A DNA stretch of 64,000 nt from Aldehydirespirator sp965220485 (GTDB lineage: Bacteria > Actinomycetota > Acidimicrobiia > Acidimicrobiales > Aldehydirespiratoraceae), in contig OZ244832.1 of assembly GCA_965220485.1 (NCBI GenBank), positions 558,001 to 622,000 of the forward strand. The letters are read 5' to 3'. Below the pieces are notes generated by a model. The model saw only the letters and a list, made by a program, of their open reading frames with translations, was not told where the DNA came from and did not search any database. This document shows, piece after piece, positions 34,391 through 42,402 of this stretch (the first letter of the stretch is position 1; each line of letters begins with the position of its first letter). A program made the translations under genes and the position numbers.

Positions 34391-34464
34391 GGGCGATTAG
34401 CTCAGATGGCTAGAGCGCTGCCTTCACACGGCAGAGGTCACTGGTTCGAGTCCAGTATCGCCCA
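34391..34464 (+). tRNA. tRNA-Val (anticodon CAC)
   Basis: A 74-nt cloverleaf: acceptor GGGCGAT pairs with ATCGCCC, D arm AGCTCAGATGGCTAGAGC, anticodon stem CTGCC/GGCAG with loop TTCACAC (anticodon 34425-34427), T arm with GGTTCGAGTCC, discriminator A at 34464. CCA is not encoded (the gene continues CC then G). Confidence 0.96.
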
Positions 34465-34511
34465 CCGGTACAGTTCCGCAGCAGTGACCTCGAACGGCCT
34501 CCACTGCGCCA

Positions 34512-35555
34512 GTGGGACGGATCGTGGGTGAATGGCGAGGTGTCTTTGCGTTCGTCGTCGCGCTGTTCATCGTGCTGGCCGTGGCGTCCTTGTTGATACG
34601 GGAGACCCCGGACCTGCTGGTCGGACCGCGCCAGCCCCCGGTCGATGATGTCGACAGCCCAGTCCCCGCCGAGTCGACCGGCACGCCTCTGCCGGACACG
34701 CCGGCCGCCCCTCCGGCGGAAGACGCCCTGGACGCGGCCGCCATCGCGGCCGCCATAGACCTCGCCGACCGGCAGGAGCCAGCGGTTCCGCTGTCGCCCC
34801 AGGAGGCCTGCGAGGGGCTGGACGGCACGTGGCGCGAGGACTCCGGCGGCTGGTGCGACCTTCCGTTGCCGTCAGCTCTGCCGGTGTCCGACACGGCCAT
34901 GCTGCACCCTGAGATGCAAGTCCCGTGCCCGCAGCCGCTGGAGAAGATCCTCGAGCAGGTCGTCGCGGACGCAATCGGGGGTGACGAGATGCGCATCTAC
35001 CTGCTGTATCGCAGCGTGGACGACGATCTGGAGGAACTGGAGGTCGGCGAGGAGACGAGCAACGACGTCAAGCTGATCGCCGACGGGCTGCGCCGGGTCG
35101 AGGCCGACATGCGCGAGCGCGCCGCTCTGCAGCGGGCCGACCTGGACATCGACTCGTTCCTGCCCATGGAGCACCTTCCCGCCACCGGGGAGACCGGCTC
35201 GGGCTTCGGGATGCGGGTCCACCCGGTGACCGGTTACTGGTCTCAGCACAACGGGGCCGACATCAAGGGCGAAACCGGCGACCCGGTTGCGGCCGTCCTC
35301 GGGGGCGAGGTCCTGTCGGCGCAGAACTGCCCGTTCTACGGCAACACTGTCGTCGTTTACCACGGCGCCGGTCTCTCCACCGTCTACGCGCACCTCGACT
35401 CCTTCGAGGTGCACCCCGACGACGAAGTCGCCGCCGGCCAGTTGCTGGGAGCGATGGGATCCACCGGAAGGTCCACCGGACCGCACCTTCACTTCGAGCA
35501 CTTCGAGGCTCGCATCGACGGAACCGCAGTGGACCCCGATCCGTTCCTGCCATGA
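34512..35555 (+). CDS. M23 (LytM) family metallopeptidase, membrane-anchored
   Basis: 347 residues: an N-terminal membrane anchor (VFAFVVALFIVLAVASLLI), a Pro/Ala-rich linker, a helical middle domain (MPLEKILEQVV-like region to DIDSFLP), and a C-terminal LytM domain with GSGFGMRVHPVTGYWSQHNGADI and STGPHLHFEHFE holding the zinc ligands H, D and H. It should act on peptidoglycan cross-bridges outside the membrane. GTG 34512 is the start. It ends with CATGA, where the next small frame begins. Confidence 0.88.
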   Translation: MGRIVGEWRGVFAFVVALFIVLAVASLLIRETPDLLVGPRQPPVDDVDSPVPAESTGTPLPDTPAAPPAEDALDAAAIAAAIDLADRQEPAVPLSPQEACEGLDGTWREDSGGWCDLPLPSALPVSDTAMLHPEMQVPCPQPLEKILEQVVADAIGGDEMRIYLLYRSVDDDLEELEVGEETSNDVKLIADGLRRVEADMRERAALQRADLDIDSFLPMEHLPATGETGSGFGMRVHPVTGYWSQHNGADIKGETGDPVAAVLGGEVLSAQNCPFYGNTVVVYHGAGLSTVYAHLDSFEVHPDDEVAAGQLLGAMGSTGRSTGPHLHFEHFEARIDGTAVDPDPFLP

Positions 35556-35620
35556 GCGCGCGACAGCCTGAGAGTGGCCCGCCAATGAGGTTGCGACGGT
35601 CTGGGAGTGGCCTGCCATGA
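35552..35620 (+). repeat. degenerate 33/32-bp junction duplication with ATGA overlaps
   Basis: The M23 stop overlaps ATG 35552 (ATGA). That frame runs 22 codons, passes an in-frame ATG at 35585, and stops at 35618-35620, overlapping the ATG of the membrane-protein gene at 35617. The three starts (ATGAGCGCGCGACAGCC, ATGAGGTTGCGACGGTC, ATGAGGGCGCAACGGGC) are diverged copies sharing GAGTGGCC(C/T)GCCA. Confidence 0.55.
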
Positions 35621-37008
35621 GGGCGCAACGGGCTCTGCGGCGAGGCCTCGCGATGGGAGTGCTGGCCGCGGCGGCGCTGTTGACGTCGGCCGATCCGGCG
35701 GCTGCCCATGGTGTCGGCGGCCGCTTGGACCTGCCCGTTCCCCTCTGGCAGCTGGCATGGGCTGCGTCGTTCGCGGTGGCCGCCTCCTTCGTGGCCCTGG
35801 GAATGTTCTGGGACACGCCGAAGTTCCGGGCCGTCGCGGCCGGGAAGGTCCTCCCCAAGCCGTTCCAGCACGCCTGCCGGGCGCAGGCGGTGCTGGCCAG
35901 AGCCGTCGGCCTGCTCTTGCTGGGCGTGCTGATCTGCGCCGGGCTGGCCGGCAACACCAACCCCTCGGTGAACATCGCGCCGGTCGCGGTCTACGTCATC
36001 TTCTGGGTGGGGCTCCAGGCCGTGTCGGTGCTGGTGGGCGACGTGTGGCTGCAGCTCAGCCCGTTCAGCACCCTCGCCGACGGTTCGGCCCGACTGTGGG
36101 CCCGCCTCCGCGGCCGGCCCGCAGCCGACGCCGACCGGGGCGGCGGCAACCAGTGGTGGGCGGTGGCCGCGATGTTCGGCTTCGTGTGGCTCGAGCTCGC
36201 CTTCCACGACAACACCGAAATCCGGGTGCTCGGCGTGTACCTGGCCGCCTACACGGTCGCCCTGCTGGCTGGCGCGGCCATCTTCGGCAGGGGCTGGCTG
36301 CGCGACGCCGAGGGGTTCGGCGTGCTGTTCACCAAGCTGTCGGCCATGGCGCCGCTGCACCGCGGCGGGGGCGCCCTGAGACTGCGGGCGCCGCTGGCCG
36401 GTCTGGCCGTGCTGTCCATCAAGCGGGGCTCGGTGGCGTTCATCCTCGTTGTGCTCGGCTCCACCACCTTCGACGGCTTCAGCCGCAGCTCGCTGTGGCT
36501 CGACATTGCTGCCGAACGCACCGGCTGGGAGCTGACCGCGGTCAACACCGTCGGGCTCATGTTCGTGATCTTCGCGGTGTTCGTGCTGTACCGGGCCGCG
36601 ATCGCGGGGATGGCCGCCATCACCGGCGACACCGAGCGGGAGCTTGCCGACGTCTTCGCGCCCTCGCTGATGCCCATCGCGGCGGCCTACACCATCGCCC
36701 ACTACTTCAGCTACCTGCTGCTGGAGGGCCAGCAGATCATCGCCCGCATCTCCGACCCCTTCGGCCGGGGATGGGACCTCTTCGGCACGGCCACCTACCA
36801 GGTGGACTACACCGCGATCTCCACCACCACCATCGCGTGGACGCAGACCGCGGCCATCGTCGTGGGCCACGTGCTGGCGGTGGCGGTGGCCCACGACCAG
36901 GCCGTGGAGCGCTGGCCCCGCCGGCTGGCGATGCGCTCGCAGTACCCGATGCTGGCCGTGATGATCTGCTACACCGTCATCGGCCTGCTCCTGCTTCTGG
37001 GTGCCTAG
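35617..37008 (+). CDS. conserved polytopic membrane protein
   Basis: 463 residues with a signal-like first segment ending AAAHGVGGRLDLPVPLW and about eleven to twelve further hydrophobic helices. HGVGGR at the start, WLQLSPF near residue 145, FVWLELAFHDN and YTIAHYFSYLLLEGQQ are distinctive. Relatives in actinobacteria are sometimes annotated as fenitrothion hydrolase; I recall this only as an annotation label and cannot assign an activity. Coding is linked to the preceding M23 gene by ATGA overlaps. Confidence 0.6.
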   Translation: MRAQRALRRGLAMGVLAAAALLTSADPAAAHGVGGRLDLPVPLWQLAWAASFAVAASFVALGMFWDTPKFRAVAAGKVLPKPFQHACRAQAVLARAVGLLLLGVLICAGLAGNTNPSVNIAPVAVYVIFWVGLQAVSVLVGDVWLQLSPFSTLADGSARLWARLRGRPAADADRGGGNQWWAVAAMFGFVWLELAFHDNTEIRVLGVYLAAYTVALLAGAAIFGRGWLRDAEGFGVLFTKLSAMAPLHRGGGALRLRAPLAGLAVLSIKRGSVAFILVVLGSTTFDGFSRSSLWLDIAAERTGWELTAVNTVGLMFVIFAVFVLYRAAIAGMAAITGDTERELADVFAPSLMPIAAAYTIAHYFSYLLLEGQQIIARISDPFGRGWDLFGTATYQVDYTAISTTTIAWTQTAAIVVGHVLAVAVAHDQAVERWPRRLAMRSQYPMLAVMICYTVIGLLLLLGA

Positions 37009-37089
37009 CACCGCGACTGGGGGAAAGACCGATCGATCGCGGGCTGGGATGCGTCGGGCCGGGGTGAGCGACGCGTAGCATCGGGGGTA

Positions 37090-37545
37090 GTGACCTCCGA
37101 AGTCCTGCAGGCCCCGCTCGTTCTCGAGTACCCGTTCACCCGCTCCACTGGACCAGTCATCGGCGCATTCCTGACCGGGCTTCGCGACGGCGTGATCTGC
37201 GGCATCCGCCGAGCCGATGGGACCGTTCTCTGCCCTCCCCAGGAGTACGACCCGCTCACCGCGGAGCCGCTCACCGAGATGGTGGAGGTGGGCCAGTCGG
37301 GTGAGGTGCTCACGTGGGCCTGGAACGGCGAGCCCCGCTCCATGCAGCCCTTCAACCGTCCGTTCGCGTGGGCTCTGATCCGTCTCGACGGTGCCGACAC
37401 CGCGATGCTGCATGCGGTGTTGGCCGGCAGCGCCGCGGAGATGGCGACGGGCATGAGGGTGCGAGCCGTGTGGCGCTCCGAGCGTGAGGGGCACATCGCC
37501 GACATAGCCGGCTTCGAGCCGGTCCCGGCCGAGGCGATCGAGTGA
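37090..37545 (+). CDS. DUF35 OB-fold protein, first of two
   Basis: 151 residues with the DUF35 OB-fold pattern: LEYPFTRSTGPVIGAFLTGLRDGVICGIRRADGTVLCPPQEYDP, then GEVLTWAWNGEP and MRVRAVWRSEREGHIADIAGFEPV. DUF35 proteins bind and position CoA thioesters for thiolase-like partners, as in steroid side-chain aldolases. GTG 37090 start; its stop overlaps the start of the second DUF35 gene (GTGA at 37542-37545). The zinc-ribbon cysteines are mostly missing. Confidence 0.8.
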   Translation: MTSEVLQAPLVLEYPFTRSTGPVIGAFLTGLRDGVICGIRRADGTVLCPPQEYDPLTAEPLTEMVEVGQSGEVLTWAWNGEPRSMQPFNRPFAWALIRLDGADTAMLHAVLAGSAAEMATGMRVRAVWRSEREGHIADIAGFEPVPAEAIE

Positions 37546-38210
37546 GCGTCGATCCGACCGCGGCTCGCGATCCGCTGGCTGCGGCCGGCGACCTGGCTGC
37601 GGCTGGCGACCCGTCTGTGGCTGGCGATCCGCTGGCGGCCCCGGCCGCGCTGTCCAAGCCGGTGACGCTGCCCGAGGCCCTCGCCGGCGCCGAGCCGGTG
37701 GCGACCGTGTGCACGCCGATCCGGCTGGCCTACACGTACACGCCGGGTGCGGCCCTGTCACGATACCTAAAGGCCATGGCCACCAAACGGATACTGGGGG
37801 AGCGCTGCGGCGCGACCGGCCAGGTGTTCGTGCCTCCCCGAGGCGTGAGCCCGCTGGCGGGCGCGGCCACCAGCGAGGTCGTCGAGCTGGCCCACACCGG
37901 CTACGTCGAGTCGTTCAACATCACCCGGGTCCCCATCGAGCGGCGTCCCGACCTAAAGCCGCCCTACTGCAGCGCCTGGATCGTGCTCGACGGTGCGTCG
38001 GTGGGCTTCCTGGGCCTTGTCATCAGCATCGCGCCCGAGGAGGTACGGGTCGGGATGAGGGTGCGAGCCGTGTGGAAGCCCGATGAAGAACTCGAGACCT
38101 CCGCAGCCAACATCCTGGGCTGGGAGCCCACCGGCGAGACCGACGAGCTGATCACCGACTACGAGCGCATCGGCCGCGTCGGGCGAGCAGCCAAGAGGCC
38201 GAGCGGATAG
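37542..38210 (+). CDS. DUF35 OB-fold protein, second of two
   Basis: 222 residues. The first 40 are a low-complexity repeat (AARDPLAAAGDLAAAGDPSVAGDPLAA) that looks like recent in-frame expansion. Then YTYTPGAALSRYLKAMATKRILGERCGATGQVFVPPRGVSP (zinc-ribbon remnant), the OB fold VVELAHTGYVESFNITRVP and VRVGMRVRAVWKPDEEL. It probably pairs with the first DUF35 protein and with the thiolases downstream as an acyl-CoA-processing complex. Confidence 0.8.
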   Translation: MSVDPTAARDPLAAAGDLAAAGDPSVAGDPLAAPAALSKPVTLPEALAGAEPVATVCTPIRLAYTYTPGAALSRYLKAMATKRILGERCGATGQVFVPPRGVSPLAGAATSEVVELAHTGYVESFNITRVPIERRPDLKPPYCSAWIVLDGASVGFLGLVISIAPEEVRVGMRVRAVWKPDEELETSAANILGWEPTGETDELITDYERIGRVGRAAKRPSG

Positions 38211-38239
38211 GCAGCGGTTCATGAGGATCCTCGAGAGGC

Positions 38240-38297
38240 GCCGAGCGAGGCCGTGGCCCGAGCGGCCCGTGAGCGTAGCGAGCAGGAGCGGGAATCA
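38240..38297. repeat. dispersed GC-rich repeat (copies at 38240-38297 and 42334-42391)
   Basis: The reverse complement of this segment (TCCCGCTCCTGCTCGCTACG...GGCCACGGCCTCGCT) matches 42334-42391 with only a few mismatches over about 50 bp; a shortened third copy lies at 43083-43125. All three are intergenic and contain a GGCCG/CGGCC inverted core, as in REP-like elements. Confidence 0.6.
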
Positions 38298-38343
38298 ACA
38301 TGCTTGACAGCGAGGCGTTGACACCTGTCCGCGGAGCCTCCAA

Positions 38344-38367
38344 GTGAGCGGCGGTATGTCCAAGTGA
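38344..38367 (+). repeat. 20-bp duplicated start region of the first thiolase gene
   Basis: TCCAAGTGAGCGGCGGTATG is repeated with one change 20 bp later. GTG 38344 opens a seven-codon frame (VSGGMSK) whose TGA (38365-38367) overlaps GTG 38364, the start of the thiolase gene. The 20-bp period keeps the GTGA overlap in phase. Confidence 0.6.
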
Positions 38368-39431
38368 GCAGCGGTATGACCGACGTCGCCGTCGTGGCGT
38401 TCGCGCAGCGTCAGCAGGCTGCCATCTCCGAGCAGTCCGAAGTGGAGTTCATGGTCCCGCTGATGGAACAGGCCAAGGCGGCCGTCGGTCTCACCCAGTC
38501 CGACATGGGGTTCACGTGCTCGGGCTCCTCGGACTTCCTGGCCGGGCAGGCGTTCTCGTTCGTGATGACCATCGACGGCACCGGCCCGGTGCCCCCCATC
38601 AGCGAGAGCCACGTCGAGCAGGACGGCGCCTGGGCCCTCTATGAGGCCTGGGTGAAGATCCAGTGCGGCGGCATCGACACCGCCTTCGTGTACAGCTACG
38701 GCAAATCCTCGCCCGGCTCGCTGCGAGATGTGCTGGCCACGCAGATGGACCCCTACTACGTGGGCCCGCTATGGCCCGACTCCTACGCCGTGGAGGCGCT
38801 CGCCGCCCGGCTCATGCTGGAGGGAGGGCACGTCAGCGAGCATCGCCTGGCCGAGATCGCGGCCCGCAGCCGGATCTGCGCCGCCTCCAACCCGCACGCG
38901 GTGCGCGCCGACCCCAAGTCCGTCGCCGAGATCCTGGCCGAGGACTACGCGATCGACCCGCTGCGACCCTCGGACCTCCCGGCCGAGGCCGACGGAGGCT
39001 GCGCCGTAGTGCTCGCAGCCGGGGACCGGGCCCGCGAGCTGTGCGAGCGTCCCGCCTGGATCCGGGGCATGGACCATCGCAGCGACGCTCACACGCTCGG
39101 CGTGCGAGACCTGACCTCGTCGGCCTCCGCCCGGCTGGCCGCGCACCACGCCGGCGTGGCCGGCGACAAGGTCGACTTGGCGGAGCTGTACGGCCCGTTC
39201 ACCACGTCCGAGCACCTGCTGATCGAGGCCCTCGGTCTGGATGAGGACAGCACGGCCATCAACCCGTCGGGGGGCGCGCTGGCGGCGCACACCATGATGG
39301 CCTCAGGCCTCATCCGCATCGGCGAGGCCGCCTCCCGGATCTGGCGGGGCGACGGCGACCGGGCCGTGGCCCACGCCACGTCGGGGCCGTGCCTCCAGCA
39401 GAACCTGGTCTGCGTACTGGAGGGCGACTGA
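38364..39431 (+). CDS. thiolase-like protein (SCP2/lipid-transfer type), likely non-condensing
   Basis: 355 residues of thiolase fold: TDVAVVAFAQ start, GFTCSGSSDFLAGQAFSFV, GGIDTAFVYSYGK, NPHAVRADPKSVAEIL, ADGGCAVVLAA, and C-terminal NPSGGALAAHTMMASGLIRIGEA. The N-terminal catalytic cysteine of true thiolases is not apparent, as in Ltp-type aldolases that work with DUF35 partners. Start GTG 38364 or ATG 38376. Together with two DUF35 genes and a second thiolase it resembles steroid/acyl side-chain-cleaving sets. Confidence 0.8.
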   Translation: MSSGMTDVAVVAFAQRQQAAISEQSEVEFMVPLMEQAKAAVGLTQSDMGFTCSGSSDFLAGQAFSFVMTIDGTGPVPPISESHVEQDGAWALYEAWVKIQCGGIDTAFVYSYGKSSPGSLRDVLATQMDPYYVGPLWPDSYAVEALAARLMLEGGHVSEHRLAEIAARSRICAASNPHAVRADPKSVAEILAEDYAIDPLRPSDLPAEADGGCAVVLAAGDRARELCERPAWIRGMDHRSDAHTLGVRDLTSSASARLAAHHAGVAGDKVDLAELYGPFTTSEHLLIEALGLDEDSTAINPSGGALAAHTMMASGLIRIGEAASRIWRGDGDRAVAHATSGPCLQQNLVCVLEGD

Positions 39432-39439
39432 CAATGGCC

Positions 39440-39640
39440 GGGGGAATTGGCAGCGGCGGGGGCCGTTTCGGGCGCTGTGGGCTGCTAATTCGCGGTGAGG
39501 TTGTGGACGGTGGGGGAATTGGCAGCGGCGGGGGCCGTTTCGGGCGCTGTGGGCTGCTAATTCGCGGTGAGGTTGTGGACGGTGGGGGAATTGGCAGCGG
39601 CGGGGGCCGTTTCGGGCGCTGTGGGCTGCTAATTCGCGGG
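39440..39640 (+). repeat. 72-bp tandem repeat (2.8 copies) built on a REP-like palindrome
   Basis: Units start at 39440, 39512 and 39584. Each contains GAATTGGCAGC and GCTGCTAATTC 48 bp apart, a near-perfect inverted repeat around GGCCGTTTCGGGCGCT. The same palindrome occurs singly at 48754-48800. The array lies between two copies of the thiolase tail (CVLEGD-stop), at 39414-39431 and 39644-39661, and forms a 75-codon frame from ATG 39434 made of 24-residue repeats (IGSGGGRFGRCGLLIRG). I treat that frame as a by-product of the repeat. Confidence 0.85.
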
Positions 39641-39663
39641 TGCGTGCTGGAGGGCGACTGATC

Positions 39664-40827
39664 GTGGCTGCTGAGCGCACCGCAGTGATCGGGGTCGGCC
39701 AGACGAAGCACGCCGCGGCCCGGCGCGACGTGTCCATCGCCGGGCTGCTGCGCGAGGCCGCCTACCGGGCGCTGGAGATGGCGGAGAAGACCTGGAGCGA
39801 TATCGACGCCGTGGTCATCGGCAAGGCGCCCGACTTCTTCGAGGGCGTGATGATGCCCGAGATCTACCTGGCGGAGGCGCTCGGAGCGGTGGGGAAGCCG
39901 ATCATGCGGGTTCACACCGCGGGCTCGGTCGGCGGCTCGACCGCCTGCGTGGCCGCGTCGATGGTGCAGAGCCGCGTCCACCGCTGCGTGCTCACCATCG
40001 GCTGGGAGAAGCAGTCGGAGTCCAATGCCATGTGGGCGCTGTCGCTCCCGCAGCCCTTCGCCACTTCGGTCAACGCCGGAGCGGGCGGCTACTTCTCGCC
40101 GATCATCCGCCGCTACATGATGATGACCGGCGCCCCCGAGCTGATCGGCTGCATGGTGGCCCACAAGGACCGCCGCCACGCCCTGCTCAACCCGTACGCA
40201 CACCTCCACCAGCACGACCTCACCTTCGAGCAGGTCGTGGACTCGCCGATGTTGTGGGACCCGATCCGCTACTCCGAGACCTGCCCGTCCTCCGACGGCG
40301 CCTGTGCCATGGTGTTGGCCGACGAAGCGGGCGGGGAGGACCATCCCGGGCCGGTCGCCTGGGTGCACGGCACGGCCATGCGCAGCGAGAGCAACAGCTA
40401 CGGCGGCCGCAACATGGTGTCCCCGGCCGCGTCGGAGCAGTGCGCCGACGACGTGTTCGCGCAGGCGGGCATCATCGACCGGCGAGCCGAGATCGACGCG
40501 GTCGAGATGTACGTGCCGTTCTCGTGGTATGAACCGATGTGGCTGGAGAGCTTGGGCTTCGCCTCCTCCGGAGAGGGCTGGCGGATGGTGGAGTCCGGGG
40601 CCACCGAGCTCGACGGCGGCGACCTGCCCGTCAACTGCTCGGGCGGGGTGCTGTCGAGCAACCCGATCGGAGCGTCTGGGATGATCCGGTTCGCCGAAGC
40701 GGCCCTGCAGGTGATGGGCGCCGCGGGAGAGCACCAGGTGGACGGCGCCCGCCGGGCCCTGGGCCACGCCTACGGCGGCGGAGCCCAGTACTTCGCCATG
40801 TGGGTCGTCGGGTCCGGCAAGCTGTAG
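39664..40827 (+). CDS. thiolase family protein (acetyl-CoA acetyltransferase-like)
   Basis: 387 residues: ERTAVIGVGQTKHAAARRDVS start, HTAGSVGGSTACVAASMVQS in the region of the nucleophile cysteine, then SETCPSSDGACAMVLADEAGG and C-terminal NCSGGVLSSNPIGASGMIRFAEAALQVMG with GHAYGGGAQYFAMWV. The pattern fits acyl-CoA thiolase/Ltp partners. GTG 39664 follows the duplicated tail of the upstream thiolase. It is the last gene of the DUF35-DUF35-thiolase-thiolase operon and is followed by a good terminator. Confidence 0.85.
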   Translation: MAAERTAVIGVGQTKHAAARRDVSIAGLLREAAYRALEMAEKTWSDIDAVVIGKAPDFFEGVMMPEIYLAEALGAVGKPIMRVHTAGSVGGSTACVAASMVQSRVHRCVLTIGWEKQSESNAMWALSLPQPFATSVNAGAGGYFSPIIRRYMMMTGAPELIGCMVAHKDRRHALLNPYAHLHQHDLTFEQVVDSPMLWDPIRYSETCPSSDGACAMVLADEAGGEDHPGPVAWVHGTAMRSESNSYGGRNMVSPAASEQCADDVFAQAGIIDRRAEIDAVEMYVPFSWYEPMWLESLGFASSGEGWRMVESGATELDGGDLPVNCSGGVLSSNPIGASGMIRFAEAALQVMGAAGEHQVDGARRALGHAYGGGAQYFAMWVVGSGKL

Positions 40828-40854
40828 ATCCGATGAGCGCGGCGAGCACTGTGG

Positions 40855-40877
40855 TGCGCCTGCGGCGCAATTTTATT
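40855..40877 (+). terminator. rho-independent terminator of the thiolase operon
   Basis: TGCGCC-TGC-GGCGCA forms a six-bp GC stem with a three-base loop, followed directly by ATTTTATT. It lies 27 bp after the thiolase stop. Confidence 0.7.
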
Positions 40878-40923
40878 GCGGACATATTGCGGAAATATTA
40901 CTGTCATATTACAATCTGGCCTT
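40875..40923 (+). promoter_or_regulatory. AT-rich promoter region of the EnvC-like gene
   Basis: An unusually AT-rich 49 bp with ATTGCGGACAT and ATTGCGGAAAT in tandem (40875-40896) and CATATTACAAT as a possible -10 area, ending at the ATG. No ribosome-binding site is seen. Confidence 0.4.
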
Positions 40924-42144
40924 ATGCGTAAGCTGCGACGACTCTCGGGTGCCTTGTTGCTGGTCGGGTCGGCGGCCGCATTGATGGCAGCGGCCGCGCT
41001 GGCGCAGAGCGACGAACGGATCGAGGATATTCGCCAGCAGCGGGAGGAGCTTGCCCGGAACGCCGCCGACGTGGCCAGCCAGGTCGACGCGCTGATCGCG
41101 GACGACGAGGCCCTGGTCGCCGCGCTCAAGGAGCTGGACGACTACATCCGGCTCCAGGAGACGCGCATCGCGGCCGCCGAGGCGGCCATCGTGGCTGCGG
41201 AGGCCGAGGCGGAGGCGGCCCGGGCCGAGGCCGACTGGCTCGTCGACGAGATCGAGGCCATTCGGGAACGCTTGCGGCAGAGGGCCATCGACGCCTATGT
41301 GCAACCGCCCGTCGATGTCGTCGAGCAGCTCTCCAGGAGCAGTCTCAACGACAGCGCGGTGCGGCTGTTCCTTCTCGACCTGGCCATAGGCAACGAGCTC
41401 GAGATCGCCGACGAGCTGCGAACCGCCGAGGCTCAGCTCGAAGTGGTGCGGAGGCGGGCCCTGGAGCGGGCCGAGGACGCCGACCGGGAGCGGCAGGCCC
41501 AGCAGCAGCGGCTCGCCGACCTGGAGGATGCCCGCGCCGCGGCGGTGGAGTTGCGCTTAGAGATCCAAACCCGCATCGACGAATGGGATCTCCGATCGGC
41601 CGAGATCGAGCAGGCCGACGAGGAGATGGAGCGGGAGATCTTCCGCATCGAGGAGGAGATCCGCCGCAAGGAGGAGGAGCGCCGCCGCCAAGAGGAGGAA
41701 GAGCGCCGTCGCGCCATCGAGGAGCAGCGCCGGGCCCATGAGGCGGAGTTCGGTCCGTTCGAGTTGGTGGCCTGGCCCGCCGACGGGGAGAAGACCTCGG
41801 GGTTCGGGCCGCGGGTCCATCCCATCTTCGGAACGGTGCGCCAGCACAACGGCATCGACCTCGACGGCAACACCGGCGACCGGGTTCGGGCTGCACGCTC
41901 GGGCGAGGTGATCCTGGCCGGGGAGCGCGGGGGCTTCGGCAACACCATCGTCATCTACCACGGGCTCGGGTACAGCACGCTCTACGGCCATCTCGACCGC
42001 ATCGAGGTGTCGGTGGGCCAGAACGTGGCGAGCGGGGACCGCATCGGCGCTATCGGCTCGACCGGCTGGTCGACCGGCCCCCACCTGCACTTCGAGTTGC
42101 GCATCGACGGCAAGGCGGCAGACCCCACGCCCTACCTCCCGTGA
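40924..42144 (+). CDS. EnvC-like M23 murein hydrolase (activator) with long coiled coil
   Basis: 406 residues: signal peptide (ALLLVGSAAALMAAAALA), about 230 residues of coiled coil (from SDERIEDIRQQREELARN to EEIRRKEEERRRQEEEERRR), then a LytM domain with TSGFGPRVHPIFGTVRQHNGIDLDG and TGWSTGPHLHFELRIDG, which keeps all zinc ligands. EnvC/NlpD-type proteins act in daughter-cell separation, either cutting peptidoglycan or activating amidases. The zinc site here is intact, so direct hydrolysis is possible. The stop overlaps ATG 42144 of a repeat peptide frame. Confidence 0.88.
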   Translation: MRKLRRLSGALLLVGSAAALMAAAALAQSDERIEDIRQQREELARNAADVASQVDALIADDEALVAALKELDDYIRLQETRIAAAEAAIVAAEAEAEAARAEADWLVDEIEAIRERLRQRAIDAYVQPPVDVVEQLSRSSLNDSAVRLFLLDLAIGNELEIADELRTAEAQLEVVRRRALERAEDADRERQAQQQRLADLEDARAAAVELRLEIQTRIDEWDLRSAEIEQADEEMEREIFRIEEEIRRKEEERRRQEEEERRRAIEEQRRAHEAEFGPFELVAWPADGEKTSGFGPRVHPIFGTVRQHNGIDLDGNTGDRVRAARSGEVILAGERGGFGNTIVIYHGLGYSTLYGHLDRIEVSVGQNVASGDRIGAIGSTGWSTGPHLHFELRIDGKAADPTPYLP

Positions 42145-42278
42145 TGCGCCTGCCTGTGGCGCGCCTGCCGGTGGCGCAGCTGCCTGTGGCGCATCTGCCG
42201 GTGGCGCATCTGCCTGTGGCGCGCCTGCCGGTGGCGCAGCTGCCTGTGGCGCGCCTGCCGGTGGCGCATCTGCCGTGA
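42144..42278 (+). CDS. candidate 44-residue pentapeptide-repeat microprotein
   Basis: ATG overlaps the EnvC-like stop (TGATG). The frame encodes MR, then eight units of LPVA plus Arg, Gln or His, then LP-stop. The pattern loosely fits A-x-L-x-x pentapeptide repeats but is short. It coincides exactly with the 15-bp tandem array, so it may only be a by-product; the retained frame and the coupled start are the arguments for expression. Confidence 0.3.
   Translation: MRLPVARLPVAQLPVAHLPVAHLPVARLPVAQLPVARLPVAHLP
42151..42270 (+). repeat. 15-bp tandem repeat, eight copies
   Basis: TGCCTGTGGCGCGCC and TGCCGGTGGCGCAGC alternate, giving a higher-order 30-bp period. The array begins 7 bp after the EnvC-like stop and is followed by the dispersed repeat at 42334. 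Confidence 0.92.
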
Positions 42279-42402
42279 CCGCTGAGAGACAGCGCGGGCA
42301 GCGAGTGCCGTCCCGCGATGCAGCGCCGTGTTTCCCGCTCCTGTTCGCTGCGCTCACGGGCCGCTGGGGCCACGGCCTCGCTGAACGCCTCACACCGTCC
42401 TC

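Noticed and set aside
39434..39661. 75-codon glycine-rich frame in the 72-bp array
   Set aside because: It is made entirely of repeat DNA plus a duplicated thiolase tail; an unlikely product, and the minus strand is also open there.
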